Origin: Polytrichum commune
Lineage: Eukaryota; Streptophyta; Polytrichopsida; Polytrichales; Polytrichaceae
NCBI GenBank assembly: GCA_950295325.1
Contig: OX485807.1
Location: forward strand, 1,058,501-1,122,500
Reading direction: 5' to 3'
DNA: 64,000 nucleotides
Part shown: piece by piece, positions 1 through 11,493 of the stretch
Position numbering within the stretch: the first letter of the stretch is position 1
Layout of the letters: the number at the start of each line of letters is the position of its first letter
The notes under the pieces: generated by a model
Databases searched by the model: none
The model's input: only the letters and a program-made list of their open reading frames with translations
What the model was told of the DNA's origin: nothing
Position numbers and translations under genes: made by a program

Positions 1-109
1 CAAACAGGATGCCTCTACATCCTCTGATCGAGTGCTGCATTGAGCGTTGATCAACAGGTTGCACAAATATCAAAAACGTAGCAAGAGTGATAAAAACAGA
101 AGGGAAAAC

Positions 110-3100
110 CTTGCCCCGACAAACAGCAAAGAAAACTGCTCCTGAAGAAGTTGGATCGTTGATTTTGGCAATGAAGTCCTGCAAAGGGGAATTAGAAATG
201 AGTACATATGGTTTCAATAACCATCTCTGGGAGACAAGTGCCAAGTGCTGGCTTATGGCTATATTTAACTTTTATAGTAAGAGAGTTGAAATCAACATGA
301 CCATATATATTCACATTATCTCAGAGAACATTACCAGACTGATTGAGGCCATTATCATCTCTAACCTTGCAGGTCAAAGGTCAAAACATGCAAAGAATGT
401 AGCAAAATAGTAATTTTGACCTCATTGGCTTGGTTGAAAAGCGCCGACTCCTTGGGTTCCACAACAGGTTGCTTGTTTTTACAAATCCTCTCCCAGACTG
501 TAGTAGCTGATGGCCCAGAGGTCTGCATCAAATGACTTTTATATCTTAGACCAATCAATGCTTCAGAGATCTTGCATCCCAAATCTCACAAAACATACAT
601 CTCTGTATTTGAAAACATTAACACAATGCCTCTTGGTTCCAATTTGAACTGTTTATAATTTGCATGACAACTTCATACAGAACTCTCCAAAACATTTAGA
701 TTATTGAGATCTTCGGCGGCCTGTGCAGCTCTATTGCTACCATAATACACATTTTCATTGTTTGCACTGATGATAGTTTCCATGTGTTGCACTTCTGAAC
801 AGATTTGTATATTTCTTTTAATGCATAACACAAATTTACTATTTAATTGAACACTCATGACCGATTTCCTTACCAGCGTCTGCCAAGCTTCAATGCAGGA
901 GTTGAGAAGATAGTAAGAAGGAAAGAATACTAGCAAACCATCAGGCACAATGCGGGCAAAATTCACTGCACCCACGGAAGTGGTTAAGGGTTAAGTGGTA
1001 GTCAGAAGGGAACATATGCAAATATTCTATGCATTATAGGTAGTGAGAAAAGATGTAAACTGGGTACACAGCAACACCACATCTGGTTACAAGTGCGAGG
1101 TGGAGCCTGATTTATGAGGATTTACAGGAACAGAACTTGAATGGCAACATCCAAGACATACCAATTGTGTTACCAAGCTCAAGCTTGTACTCAACTGAGT
1201 CACGAGTGCGATAAGAGGAATTCAGAGGTCTTCCTGAGGGACCATTGGAGATTACACCCACCCATACTTGACTTGAGTCAATAACATGGGGGTTTTCCAG
1301 TCGTACATCAAAAGGCCTGCAGTCATTTATGACACATAGAAAGTTAGGGGCCTGATTGCTTAGATTACCACCACAGAAGAACATTTTATTAAAACCACAA
1401 GATTTTAACTCATGAATGCAGATATGAATCTTACAAATTTAGTTCAATGGCCAAAGACTCAAGAGGAGCTAATGTTCCAGAAGTCAGGATTATGGATCGG
1501 ACGCCCAATTTTGCAAATTCCTCCATTGCTAAGCCAGGATTGAAACACCACCAACTTAGCATGCGTCCTCGCTTTGCTCCTGTGAACCACATGAAAAAGT
1601 CTTTCAAAATTCTGCAATCTTCAGCATTTGTAAAGGCAACATATGCATCATGATTTATATGTTACATGGTAATTCTAATAGCAACCATCCTGGCAACTGC
1701 CTACACCAGAGTTGACCGACATCAAGAAACCACGGTCAGAATTAGAATACAAGCTGGGAATTCTTCACCCTACTGGTAATATATGTAAGATCTGCGAGAA
1801 ATGCAACCTTTTCCAGCTCCCTTATCATTGCCCTTGCTGTCTTGCTCATGTATGTGCACCTACAACACCCTTCTTGTTAGGTCACCACATAAAAGCCTTT
1901 GTAGATTCAAACTTACTCGAAGCTTATGTATTAGATAATATTCCAACAAAGGAAGCATGAAACACGTCAACAAGAAGAAGTGTCCAACTCTTTGAACTCT
2001 TTGATCCACTCTTGCAAAAGGTTGCAGTAGTGAATGCTGCCTTGAGTTTGACAAGTTGATAATGAGAGTAATTTCATCTGCTAGAATTGAAGTATCATTA
2101 CCTACTAACCTTATATGAAGCAGCATGTGAGACGTTGTTATCCCTGAAGATGATGCGAAATACATCTCGAAGAGTTTGAAGTCGATACATTGTCCCAGTG
2201 CCACCAGGTTTAGCTTTCCCACCCTTTCCAGCAGTTGCTTCTGTTTCAAGAAATACACACAATACTTCATTTGTTAGTATCTTGGCTTTATTTATCCAAA
2301 TTGGTGGAACCATGTCTCTATTACAAGTAGTGAACTTACTGAACATATGAATGAAATCCAACACTTGGACGACCTGTATAATACTCTCACTTTCTGGTGA
2401 AAGACATAACAGCAAGTTGAATTTTTCCAAAAGCCCAAGCAACAGAAATGGTGTCTTACAATCAATCTGATAAGGTTAGTTGTTGTAAGCTTACCATCCT
2501 CAAGAAGTGCAGTGCCTTGATCAATGATGTCAATTAGCATTGTGACTGTCTCATACGTAATCTTCATCTCCGCTAGAAATTCATAAATGTAAGGGCCCGG
2601 CCGAGTAAATCCCATGTCAGATCCAATAGGTATGTCGTTTATCCTTTTCTCCATCTCCAATAGAAGTGCTGCAGGTCAGATTAATTATTCAGCCACCAGA
2701 CTGGACACTACTTACATTTTCTTTATGGAAAACCATAGTCCTTGACATTGTTACAAGGTTCCAGGTTTTCAAACAACAGTAAGATATAAACCTAAGAGGA
2801 GCACCTACCTTTCAGAACTGCAAAATTTTCAGGATCCATTGAGGTATCAGCAGCATTGTTGGTGCTTCTCTGAGCAAGAGCTAGATCCACACAACTTTTT
2901 GCCTCTGTGATGCACGTTGCCAAGTGGGCAGCAGGCAAATCAAAGGATGCTGCATCTGCACAAATTCCTTCCTGCACCAAATCCCAAATTATTGATAACT
3001 GTGCCTTGGAGTTGGTAGAGTAGGGGAGGTGATAAATGCAGGCATGAACCAGGAAGGAGCTACCTCCAAGGAGTGTCCTAACCCTCATTTCACAAAAATT

Positions 3101-6100
3101 TGCACCATGTGACGATCTCCTATGGCTATGTGTGTATTGGTCAAGAGAACTTTATGATGAATTTCAAATTCAGAATATGGAGAAGAGGCTTGCCAAATTG
3201 TGAGCTTCGTCAAAAATGAGAATTGTTTTAGCCCATGAGACACCAGTCAGGGAGCGTCGCATTTCCTTCTCGATGAGATAATTGTATGGCACAAAGAGTA
3301 TGTCAGCCGTATTGTGCATTTCACGCGAGAGGAAGTAAGGGCATCTGCTCCAAACTCACCAACAGCTTAGATCAGAGTAATAAACAAATGAATGACATAC
3401 AAAGAAATGGTGTGTGAGTATCTATGTTAAACCCAGGTATCAATAACAAACGTGTGCAGGTATAAAGTACCCAATTCAGATGGTAGCACACTCACTGGTA
3501 TACAGGGAAAAATGATACCTGCACAACACTGCAAAAGAGCTACACATAGGGCATAGGATCCGTTGTCAAGAGTCTTATGAAGAGATGAATGTTGGGAAAA
3601 AAGGACATGTCACATGCTCAATTAGTGATACTAACAAGAGTTGGTTTACATCGGGTTCTTGTACTCCAGAATCTTACATTAATCATGATCGCATATGGTG
3701 TCAGCAAACTTACGGGCCTTCAGTTCTGCCAATTTTGACTAAATCTTCAATGTCTACAGGCTCCTCGCCTAGATGAGGATGACCCTTCACATAGTCTGCC
3801 ACCATACCACCATCACAAAACAACTCAGTTGGAATGCCCTGAAACTAAACACTCCTCAAAAAATCATAACTATTCCAACCTCGCAACTTGCAGTCATTGG
3901 TTGTAGTTCAACTATTTTGCACTAACTCAATATTCTCTAGCTTCTTTGACAATAAAATATTTATGACCTGCAATGGGAGCAGTGTATGATGCGCATCTTA
4001 CCTGCAACCCGGTTGTAGTGATGACAATTTCGGCCCTTTGTGAGGGAGCGACAAGCATGGTTCTGAGCCCTTCCACGCATGCTTTGAACATCATGATGGA
4101 TACACATTTGCTCCCTTGAACCCAGTACCACCATTTTTGGCCTGTTAATCTCAAAATACAAGTGACCAAAGTTTAACGCTGAGTCAGTGTTGATACATAT
4201 CCTTCAGGGTTTAATACCTTTTCAGTGCTAACTCAACATTGATTCAATTCATAGATTCAATTCGTAGTGTCTTAATAAAATATCAAAGTGAAAGAACAAA
4301 ATTGCAACCCTACATTTTGGTAGGCATGGATTCAATGTCATAGAATGATGTCATTGGATCAATGTGAGAACAGCATTGATAATCTGACTGTAGAGGTTTG
4401 TGATGTTGAATACATTCTGAAGGCCACTTAATGTCCAATGACAAGAAGAAACAATAATCAGATGAGTTTGAGATGCTCATCAACGTCCCAGACTGTTGAA
4501 GGCACAATAGTGGTTCAGCTATCCAGCCTGCCATTTTGCACCTTATGCTATGGAAATCTAGGATGGTCAACCGAGAATGAATTGATCATGCTCCTCTTTT
4601 GAAAGAATGAAATCTTTCATATTGCCAAAGAGGATAATTTAATGTGGTAACAAAGAATGATGACATTGTTAAGCCTTGTAAGCTGTCAGCTCATTTTCAA
4701 GAATCGTATCTCCAGGAATTGGGGTCCTCACTTCTAGGAGTGATTGCCAAAGATAGCCAGGTTGCAAACTCCTATTAGTCCTCACCCCCTTACAAGCCTA
4801 TAATTCTTAAGACGCAAAGACTTCACATATTCTCAGATGTAGGCTCAAAATTGTACAATATTCTCTTACATGGCTTTTAATACTTGCATTACCTGGTTCC
4901 GTGGAATACACTTCTGAAGCTTCTGAATAATGTTATGATTCTAGGAGCAAGACATGTTAACCTGTGAAGTGTAGCCTTGAGGATTGTCATGTGACAAGCT
5001 CCTATTAGTCCTCACCTCATTACAAGCCTACCTTACATAACATGTAAAGCCTTCACACATTCTCAGATGAAGGCTTAAAATTGCACAATATTCTCTTACA
5101 TGGCTTCAATGCTTGCATTTCCCAGTCCCACAGAACACTCCTATGAAGCTAATGGATAATGGTATGACTTCAGGGGAATGACATGTTAACCTGTAAAGTG
5201 TAGCCTTGAGCTCCCGGATCACCTGCTGCAGCTGGCTGTGAGTGCGAGACGAATATACAATTGTGGGCAACCTTTTCTGCACCGCCTCCTGCGACGAATC
5301 TATATCAGATTGACTGAAATTCAGCCTCCCACTGCCATTTAACGAGAGCGAGAGAGTTGACTGCTGGCTGGCAGGCTGAACAGGAAGAGGAGCAAGGCTT
5401 TCACGCCATGCCAACGCTGCACACAGCAAGCACAGCGTCTTGCCTGTGCCCGTCGGACTCTCCAGCATTGCATTGCGGCCCTGGCAACAACAAACAACAG
5501 ATTGCTACACACATGAGACTCTGCCCAATGGCTGAATTGATGATTGGTTAGAACTTTCTGTATTAAACTGTATCAAAGGAAACAAAACTCCAATCTCTGT
5601 GCCTGCACTTCAATTTAGAAGCAAGACACTTTGTTTCATTCCACCAGTCATGCTTACAATGTACATGCAGAATCGAGTGTAGACATCTTCCTAGATGATT
5701 AACCAAATAACCATTATTGAAACTCTCCAAAATCACTCATCGACACATTCATTCATGGGCAATGTTATGGACCAAAAATGCTAATAAAAACCAAGAGCTC
5801 TCTGGTCCAGGGCATAGCCAACAAATCCAGCAATCAAGCACCCGAATTCAACTTTCTGTGTTGTGATGTATCGAGGGAAATACAAATGGAAACCAAACCC
5901 AATCTCCACATCTGCAGTTCACTTTAGCAAGATCTTTTGATTCATACCACCGCCCTATTTTACATGTCAATCAGTCCTAGTCATACTTGCTTCTTACAAT
6001 CTATAATGTAGACATTCCTCAAAAGAATAGAATAGCCAATGTTGGACCAGTACATAGGTGACTGCATGGTTATCAATAATCAACACCAACACTCGAATAA

Positions 6101-7067
6101 AAGAACCTATCTGTGGGTATGAATTTACAAAACCAGTCAAATATTGATATTTGGTGTTTATGTCAAGGTGAGAGAATCTTGTATACCCGAGTTATTATTT
6201 GGGTCAATACCCATTCTAAACCACATTGATACTAGGGCAATTTTCTCTAGGTAAGAAGGTCCTTGCATGAGATATAAACCAAAATGGTATTGCAAACAAA
6301 AATACCATCCAACACCCATATCCTACTAGCATCACAAAAGGTGAAATCCTCATTATAGATAGCCGAATGGTTTCAAAAAAGACAACACCAGACCAACACT
6401 GGAAATAACCATGGATATGCTCTCCAAAATCGTCACTCTTCCTTACATTCATTCATAGACAAAGTTATGGACCAAAAATGCCGATAAAAACCGAGAGCTC
6501 TCTGGTCCAGGGCATAGCCAATAAACTCAACGATCAATCACCTTCAGATACAACTTTTTGAATTGTGATGTATCAAGGAAAATAGAAATGGGAAACCAAA
6601 CCTCAATCTCCACGTCTGCGCTTCAATTTGGCAAGATACTTTGATTCATAGCACCACAAAATTTTATATGTCAATCAGTCCTAGTCATACTTGCTTCTTA
6701 CAATCTATAGTGTAGACATTCCTCACCAATGAACGAAATAACCATGCATATACTCTCCAAAAACACTTTCATTCATGTGGCAAGTCAAGTGTAACAATTG
6801 AACTCGAGGACAAAGTTATGGACCAAAAATGCCAGTGAAACTGAGAGCCCGGCTCCAGGGCAGAGCCAATAAACCCAACAAACAAACAAACAATCTCACC
6901 AATTCTAAAGTTGGGTTAGGGCAAGAGGGAAGAAGGAAGTTTAAGTATTGAACCTGCTGAAGAGCGGAGATGACACGCTCCATGTACACGAGCTGGCAGT
7001 CGTAGGCATCGTAAGGGAATTGCACAGGAATCCCTCCAATGTTATAAGTCGGCATTGCTGCTTCCAC
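110..7067 (-). CDS. RTEL1: RTEL1 DNA helicase, N-terminal 620 codons (gene continues past left edge)
   Basis: XPD/FANCJ-family Fe-S helicase that unwinds D-loops, telomeric T-loops and G-quadruplexes in the nucleus. I joined 14 exons: 7067-6954, 5480-5191, 4141-4002, 3795-3714, 3344-3194, 2971-2809, 2668-2495, 2240-2110, 1859-1808, 1579-1435, 1316-1162, 965-874, 522-421 and 178-110. Together they make 1860 nt in one frame. Visible are Walker A SPTGTGKT (residues 46-53), four Fe-S cysteines (148, 165, 174, 210), the DEAH box (254-257), the [11 protein letters not shown] motif, LENPHVI and VFFAVCRGK. Motifs V and VI would lie left of the window. The start is the first Met of [12 protein letters not shown]; Met5 (7055) is equally possible and closer to the usual family N-terminus. 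Intron 5 is GC-AG. Exon 4 begins at a GGCAG acceptor at 3796, which keeps the family's NR-x-x-DYVK alignment. Exon assignments rest on remembered family alignment, with phases checked at every junction. Confidence 0.93.
4763..5211 (-). repeat. Direct tandem duplication in RTEL1 intron 2 that includes the exon-2 splice donor
   Basis: Two copies about 230 bp apart (about 4763-4981 and 4993-5211) share the order CTCCTATTAGTCCTCACC, TACAAGCCTA, TATTCTCTTACATGGCTT and GACATGTTAACCTGT. The copy nearer exon 2 holds the real donor and the last bases of exon 2. The other holds a near copy of the exon end and its donor, so intron 2 contains a duplicated 5' splice site. Confidence 0.85.
5560..6885. repeat. 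Tandem repeat of about 335-350 bp in RTEL1 intron 1
   Basis: A unit marked by TTATGGACCAAAAATGC recurs at 5765, 6465 and 6816. Further shared marks are GAGCTCTCTGGTCCAGGGCA, CAATCAGTCCTAGTCATACT and a TGTAGACATTCCTC segment. A more diverged partial copy begins near 5560. The 700-bp spacing of the first two units is explained by the 362-bp family D insertion at 6041-6402. Confidence 0.85.
6041..6402 (+). mobile_element. MITE, family D copy 1 (in RTEL1 intron 1)
   Basis: Begins GTTGGACCAGTACATAGG and ends GACCAACACTGG, giving imperfect terminal inverted repeats of about 15 bp (GTTGG-C--GT). The interior matches the copies at 23380-23713 and 46464-46690, for example TCAAATATTGATATT, TCAAGGTGAGAGAATC and CATTGATACTAGGGCAATTT. 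It interrupts the intron-1 tandem array, so it is younger than that array. It has no coding capacity. Confidence 0.8.
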
Positions 7068-7654
7068 TCACGCAACAAAATCTCTTTCTACTCAGAAGAA
7101 AAACAAAATGGAAATCTTCGAATTCGATCTTCGGATGTGAGCTAATGGTGAGCCTGTCCATCGTGCCTGACTCTTACAAGCTTTGGTGGTGGCATTTTGC
7201 ATTGTACTCAATCAACAGCTCAGAAAGAGGGCTCCAAATTCAGATGTAGGTTGAAGGTAAAGCTCTTGCCAACGCCACAACTTGAACTTGCATTTGCTTG
7301 TTTGTTTGGATGTGCAATGCTGAAGTATATGAGCACAAAAACTCAGAAATGTTTGAGAGGATGGAAACGATATGAGAGCATCACCATGTGGGAAGGTAGA
7401 GGTGTGAGTAAAGCAAGTTAAGTTATGGTGAGCAAGAGATTTAATAAGTTGTGTTGTAAGATGAATGTGTTGCGTGCGTGTGTTTGATCCCTTCTGAAAG
7501 TGTGTAAGTATGTGAGAGAGTAGCTTGTAGAGGACTCTAAGTTAGAGAGGGAAGGGCGGGAAAAGGGCAACAAAGGCAGAAAGGTAATGTTTCCATTTCT
7601 TCAACTGAGTCCCCTCTCTTTTTGGTGGCAGATCTTTTGGTTCTATGGAATCTG
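7068..7654. other. 5' flank of RTEL1, no gene seen
   Basis: This stretch lies directly upstream of the RTEL1 start codon and should hold its promoter. I see no clear TATA box in a convincing position, no repeat family and no coding sequence beyond short chance frames. Confidence 0.5.
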
Positions 7655-7935
7655 TAAAGTAAACAAGGGTGGGTTTAAACTTTACACTAGGGGCCAAGAC
7701 CAAAGAAACACTCCAAAATTGAGGGATCATATTGGTTGAGAGCAAGAATTTGGACATGAGGAGTTTACATTATAGTCCAAGTCCAAGATATGAAAAAATG
7801 AAGTGGTGATTATGTGGCGTCATTTTCCCATCCAATCTCTGTAGTCTACACTTAAGAAAATACTTCTAGTTTGAGAGACCAATCTTGAAGCTTGAGTTCA
7901 AAAGTAGAGTCCATAAATAGTGTGTTTTGGGGATA
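7655..7935 (+). mobile_element. MITE-like repeat, family E copy 1
   Basis: Starts AAGGGTGGGTTTAAAC and carries CACTAGGGGCCAAGACCAAA, ATATTGGTTGAGAG and TAGTCCAAGTCCAAGATATG. Its reverse complement lines up along most of its length with 8212-8512 and 46705-46968. Short fragments recur at 36530-36690 and 41540-41645. It is non-coding and probably a DNA-transposon derivative; superfamily unassigned. Confidence 0.65.
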
Positions 7936-8164
7936 ATTCGCAGTTTGTGCCACGTTGGATTTGCCAGAGAAAGCAAAAATGTGATTGGGTGACATGGGGG
8001 GGATATATTTCTAGTTGTTGTGTGAAGTGGCAAGGGCACAAGTGTCAAGTCATTGCACTAACCAGGAATATAAAACAAGAGTAGGGCAGCCAATCATGAG
8101 TTGGACATCTTGATACATAATGTATGCATGGTGTAGCACATCGCTTCTATGCGTCTTTTAAGAG

Positions 8165-8512
8165 TTTTTTTGGACCAAACCCTATTATGAACCCACCCTT
8201 AGGATCCGGGCCCAAGAAACTTAGGGTCCAAAACACTCCTTGTGGACCCTACTTTTGGGCTCAAGATTGAATTGAAGTTTAAAGATTGGTTTCTCATACC
8301 ATGAGGAGTATTTTATTGGGTGGGGGCCATAAAGATTTGGCGGGAAAATGATGCCACATTAGTGCCACTTCATTGTTCATACCTTGGACCCGGGATCCCT
8401 ACAATGAACTCCTTAGGTTCAAAATTTTGCTCTCGACCAATAAGATCTCTCCTATTTTGGAGTTTTTTTTTTGTCTTGGACCCCTGTGTAAACCCACCCT
8501 AAGTTTATCCAG
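8165..8512 (-). mobile_element. Family E copy 2, preceded by a detached end fragment
   Basis: The body 8212-8512 is in opposite orientation to copy 1, with shared CACTCCTTGTGGACCCTACT, GACCAATAAGATC and a terminal TGTGTAAACCCACCC. At 8165-8195 another end (TTTTTTGGACC through GAACCCACCCTTAGG) sits just outside. This suggests two copies collapsed together. Confidence 0.6.
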
Positions 8513-8604
8513 GAAGTAGAAGTATCCAATTATGTTGGTGACCAAATTTCAAGATTTATTTTTGGCCCCATATCAAGGGCACCTACATACTTCGAAGTGA
8601 ATCC

Positions 8605-8942
8605 TAAGGTAGATGTGCTTAATTCAGTGTTTGATCTTAAACATACACCTCTATTTGCGTGATGTATGGTTGGGTGTGAATCTAAGAACATACAACAAAA
8701 AAACATGTTTTGAGAAGAGATTGGACTTCACGCTCAAGAGTTGGTAATCATTCTAAGCGCAATAGTCAACATAACTGAGAAGAAGTATATTATCATTTAA
8801 TAACTTAAAGAAATTTCACTTTGACAGTGAACAGGAAATTCATATGAACTCCAAAAACTAAGAAGAAAAAGGGTACGGGTACCATTCAAATTTGCTAATC
8901 ATCTTGCATTAATTGTGTGTTTCATATCCTACAAGAAGTGGG
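8605..8942 (-). mobile_element. Dispersed repeat family A, full-length copy
   Basis: A 338-bp element in reverse orientation. Family landmarks in forward sense are CACTTCTNGTAGGATATGAAAC at the 5' end, AGTCCAATCTCTTTTAAACA in the middle, CCACACCTAACCATA, and a 3' end near GCACATCTACCTTA. It has no terminal inverted repeats, but a short hairpin close to the 3' end is shared by several copies. Confidence 0.75.
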
Positions 8943-9203
8943 TGCATATAGAAAAGTGTCCTTCTAAGATCCCCTTGTAATTTAACATGGTCACTCGCAC
9001 CTGATTGTTAAATTGGAGGCAATGTTGAGAACCACTTTTTAGGTTTAAGAGTTGTTTCAAGTACTCACACGGGGGGATGTTTGTATGAAACGTTTACAAA
9101 GCATTCTGGATTACTTGTTAGGCACACTCTAATTCTAGACATATGTAACTCTATTCTAGAGGAGTTTTAATATAACACTGAGAGGAAGAGGAGAGAAGGA
9201 CAT

Positions 9204-9543
9204 TAGAGTTATCCTTTAACTCAACCGGAGTTTTAGTAGGGAGTTGGTTGTTTCGCATGCATAACTTTCCATGTTCGGTAAGTTTTGGGTGCATGCTTGG
9301 AGTCAATGTGGAGGTTTGAACGAAGGACATTCCATATTGGTTCAGTGGGTACCAAACTCATTTTGGCATGCCAAGAGACTCCAAAATGAGTTTGGTACCC
9401 AATGAACCAATATGGAATGCCCTTCGTTCAAACCTCCACATTGACTTCAAGCATGCACCCAAAACTTACCGAACATGGAAAGTTATGCATGCGAAACAAC
9501 CAACTCCCTACTAAAACTCCGGTTGAGTTAAAGGATAACTCTA
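9204..9543. repeat. Near-perfect inverted repeat, 163-bp arms, 14-nt loop (foldback of family G)
   Basis: Positions 9204-9366 are the reverse complement of 9381-9543 with about three mismatches; the loop is 9367-9380. The arm begins TAGAGTTATCCTTTAACTC and contains CATGCATAACTTTCCATGTT. A single-arm relative occurs at 30528-30720. A transcript from either strand would fold into a long dsRNA. Such loci commonly feed plant DCL enzymes; expression cannot be seen here. Confidence 0.95.
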
Positions 9544-10057
9544 TTGCCCACCAAAATTTTGCTTATCATAATCATGTGCAAACACCATAACAAACCCAAC
9601 AAAATACAAATCCTTCTTCTCTCATCTTGATCCATAATGGTCTTCTTTATACACAACATAAAATCCAAAGAATCCAAAGTTAGAAGCTCTCTATAAAAAG
9701 AAGTAACTATTTGCACAACCCTAGATTTTGAGTAAAATGTATGAAGTTACATAGACATAGGGACTAGGTGTTATCTTGGAGTGTGCATATACCATGTTGT
9801 GGTCCCTCAACATGGCCCATTCTCACTTTACGCTATCTTTGAAGGCCCATCAATTGTAATTTGAGAATTTTATTTTTCAAGGTGCAGTATGTGGATGAGT
9901 TTCTTTAGAATTGCATGGTCATGGCTCTTGATCTATGTGCAAAGTGGCCATACAAATGAAAAGTTGAAGGCGCATGAAATGTTCTCCTCTCAAAAGATTC
10001 ACTATATCAGTAAAAACGGTTGCGCCATATGATTGCGGGCAATTTAATATGCAATAG
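9544..10057. other. Spacer without recognisable features
   Basis: AT-rich sequence between the inverted repeat and the next family B copy. I see no gene, convincing repeat terminus or simple repeat. Confidence 0.5.
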
Positions 10058-10346
10058 AGTTATCCAAAAAGTCCCTCGAAGAGGGATGAAACCAAGGGTT
10101 TGATCCTTATTTAAGATACCTTTTTATTAAGAGCTTGTTAGTTCATTGTATATTGGAGCCTATTTTGAAAGTTGGGTGAAATTTTTGGGACCTCCTCCTT
10201 TTACCTCTCAAACTTTGAGAGAAATTTGATTTATAAAATAGGGCTTACGCATGGGACCCACTATCCTCACTCCCGGATTGGCTTATGCAAGGCTAGCTTG
10301 CCCAACCCACCTTACGATGCAACCACATTGCCTAGTTAAGGCATTG
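10058..10346 (+). mobile_element. Dispersed repeat family B, copy 1
   Basis: Starts with the family B terminus TAGAGTTATCCAAAAAGTCC, then GAGCTTGTTAG, CTCTCAAACTTTGAGAG, CATGGGACCCAC and GCTAGCTTGCCCAACCCAC. These are shared, in the same or inverse orientation, with 17386-17600, 38075-38425, 38427-38853 and 48889-49235. The far terminus is not visible here, because a family I element follows immediately. Confidence 0.7.
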
Positions 10347-10731
10347 CACTAAATATACCAATTAGTGAGGGTGGTATTGATTCAAGTCACACGCATAATC
10401 TAGCCAAATCTCAAAGTTACCGAGGGCTAAAGTTGCTATTGAGTGACACCAAATTCACAATTATGGTAAATTCTATGCTCATCTACCATAGATTTCAAGA
10501 AAATTAATGAGTGCTTGTGATTAATGTGCGCCACATGCTTGTCAGTGAATGCCAAGTGTTGGTTATTTTAGTGAATAGTGCCAAGTGTTGGTACTTTCAT
10601 GCCAAGTGTTGAGATGAACAATGCTTCTTAGTCTTAGATCTAAGATATTTTGGTGGCACCAATTCATAGCACAAAGGAATTTAGTACCACTTTCACTAAT
10701 TTCCCACACTCACTAATTGGTATATTTAGTG
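10347..10731. mobile_element. MITE, family I copy 1 (CACTA-starting inverted ends)
   Basis: Terminal inverted repeats are exact for at least 23 bp, beginning CACTAAATATACCAATTAGT at 10347 and its complement ending at 10731. Relatives with the same outer CACTAA ends but diverged inner bases lie at 16188-16499 and 29291-29691. The motif TAGTTAAGG occurs just outside both ends (10333-10341 and 10732-10740), but the left copy is 5 bp away, so a 9-bp target duplication is not certain. Confidence 0.75.
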
Positions 10732-11118
10732 TAGTTAAGGTAACTTTATGCATAAATTTTTTAATTATGGGCCACACTCAAGGGCCACCTAATTTTAGTC
10801 ACATAACTAAAAGTCAACTAACTTTCCAGAAAGAAGTTTTAACAAAGAAACCTCAACCCTCCATGGAGGCTATGTCAACTAACATTTTCTCTCATCCTAC
10901 CCCGAGCTTGGCTCAAGCCTCACAACCCACCCATGTCCCTCCTCTCCTCCCTTGGATTCCAACTCTCTCTTCTCTCTTCTAGTGGGTACTTCTTCCTCTT
11001 GCTCTCTTGTCGAGAAGAAGTATATGAGCCCATGGAATGGATTCCAGCCCTCTCGTGAGGCCACGTCACAATTCCATTTCTGTCCGTCCGATTCAGAACT
11101 TTTTCATGTGTGCCGTAG

Positions 11119-11493
11119 ATGAAAACGTCGTCATCTTCCTCGTTTGGTCTGTCTCCTCTCTTTCGCTTCTTATTCTGCTTCTTATTGCTCTCTTTTGTCT
11201 TCTCTTTTGCTTGTGAGGGATGCCGCCACATCCAAGAAGTCAAGAAGAAGGTGAGATTAAACCCCAATGCAGCAGACACAGTAACTTGCTATCTACAGTA
11301 GCCCTTTGTCAAGGATGTGTGAATTTGTGAGGTCGTCGACATTGATCTCGCACAATTTTTTTTTGCAATCACAAAATGCACATTCATGATCAAGTCTGTG
11401 GACAAAGATGGTGACGAGAGGGTGGATTTCATGGAGTTCCAGCAGATGATGAGCGGAGGGTTTAGCGTATCTAATAATGATGATGGCGGGTAG
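11119..11493 (+). pseudogene. Calmodulin-like (EF-hand) gene fragment
   Basis: The frame 11323-11493 ends with a good EF-hand: IKSVDKDGDERVDFMEFQQMM. Its 12-residue loop has Asp at positions 1, 3, 5 and 9 and Glu at 12, as in the last EF-hand of plant calmodulin-like Ca2+ sensors. Just before it, EVVDIDLAQFF looks like a shortened preceding EF-hand, and a TGA stop at 11320-11322 closes the frame. Upstream, 11119-11301 encodes a 60-residue peptide with a Ser-rich start and a hydrophobic run (residues about 14-31), reminiscent of membrane-anchored CML N-termini, but in a different frame. EF-hands 1 and 2 are missing. I read this as a decayed CML gene. An active gene with unseen introns is less likely. 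Confidence 0.55.

Noticed and set aside
3715-3840. Earlier acceptor for RTEL1 exon 4 at TTTCAG/GGCATTCC
   Set aside because: In the phase set by exon 3 it gives an immediate TGA; the GGCAG acceptor at 3796 restores the conserved NRVADYVK reading.
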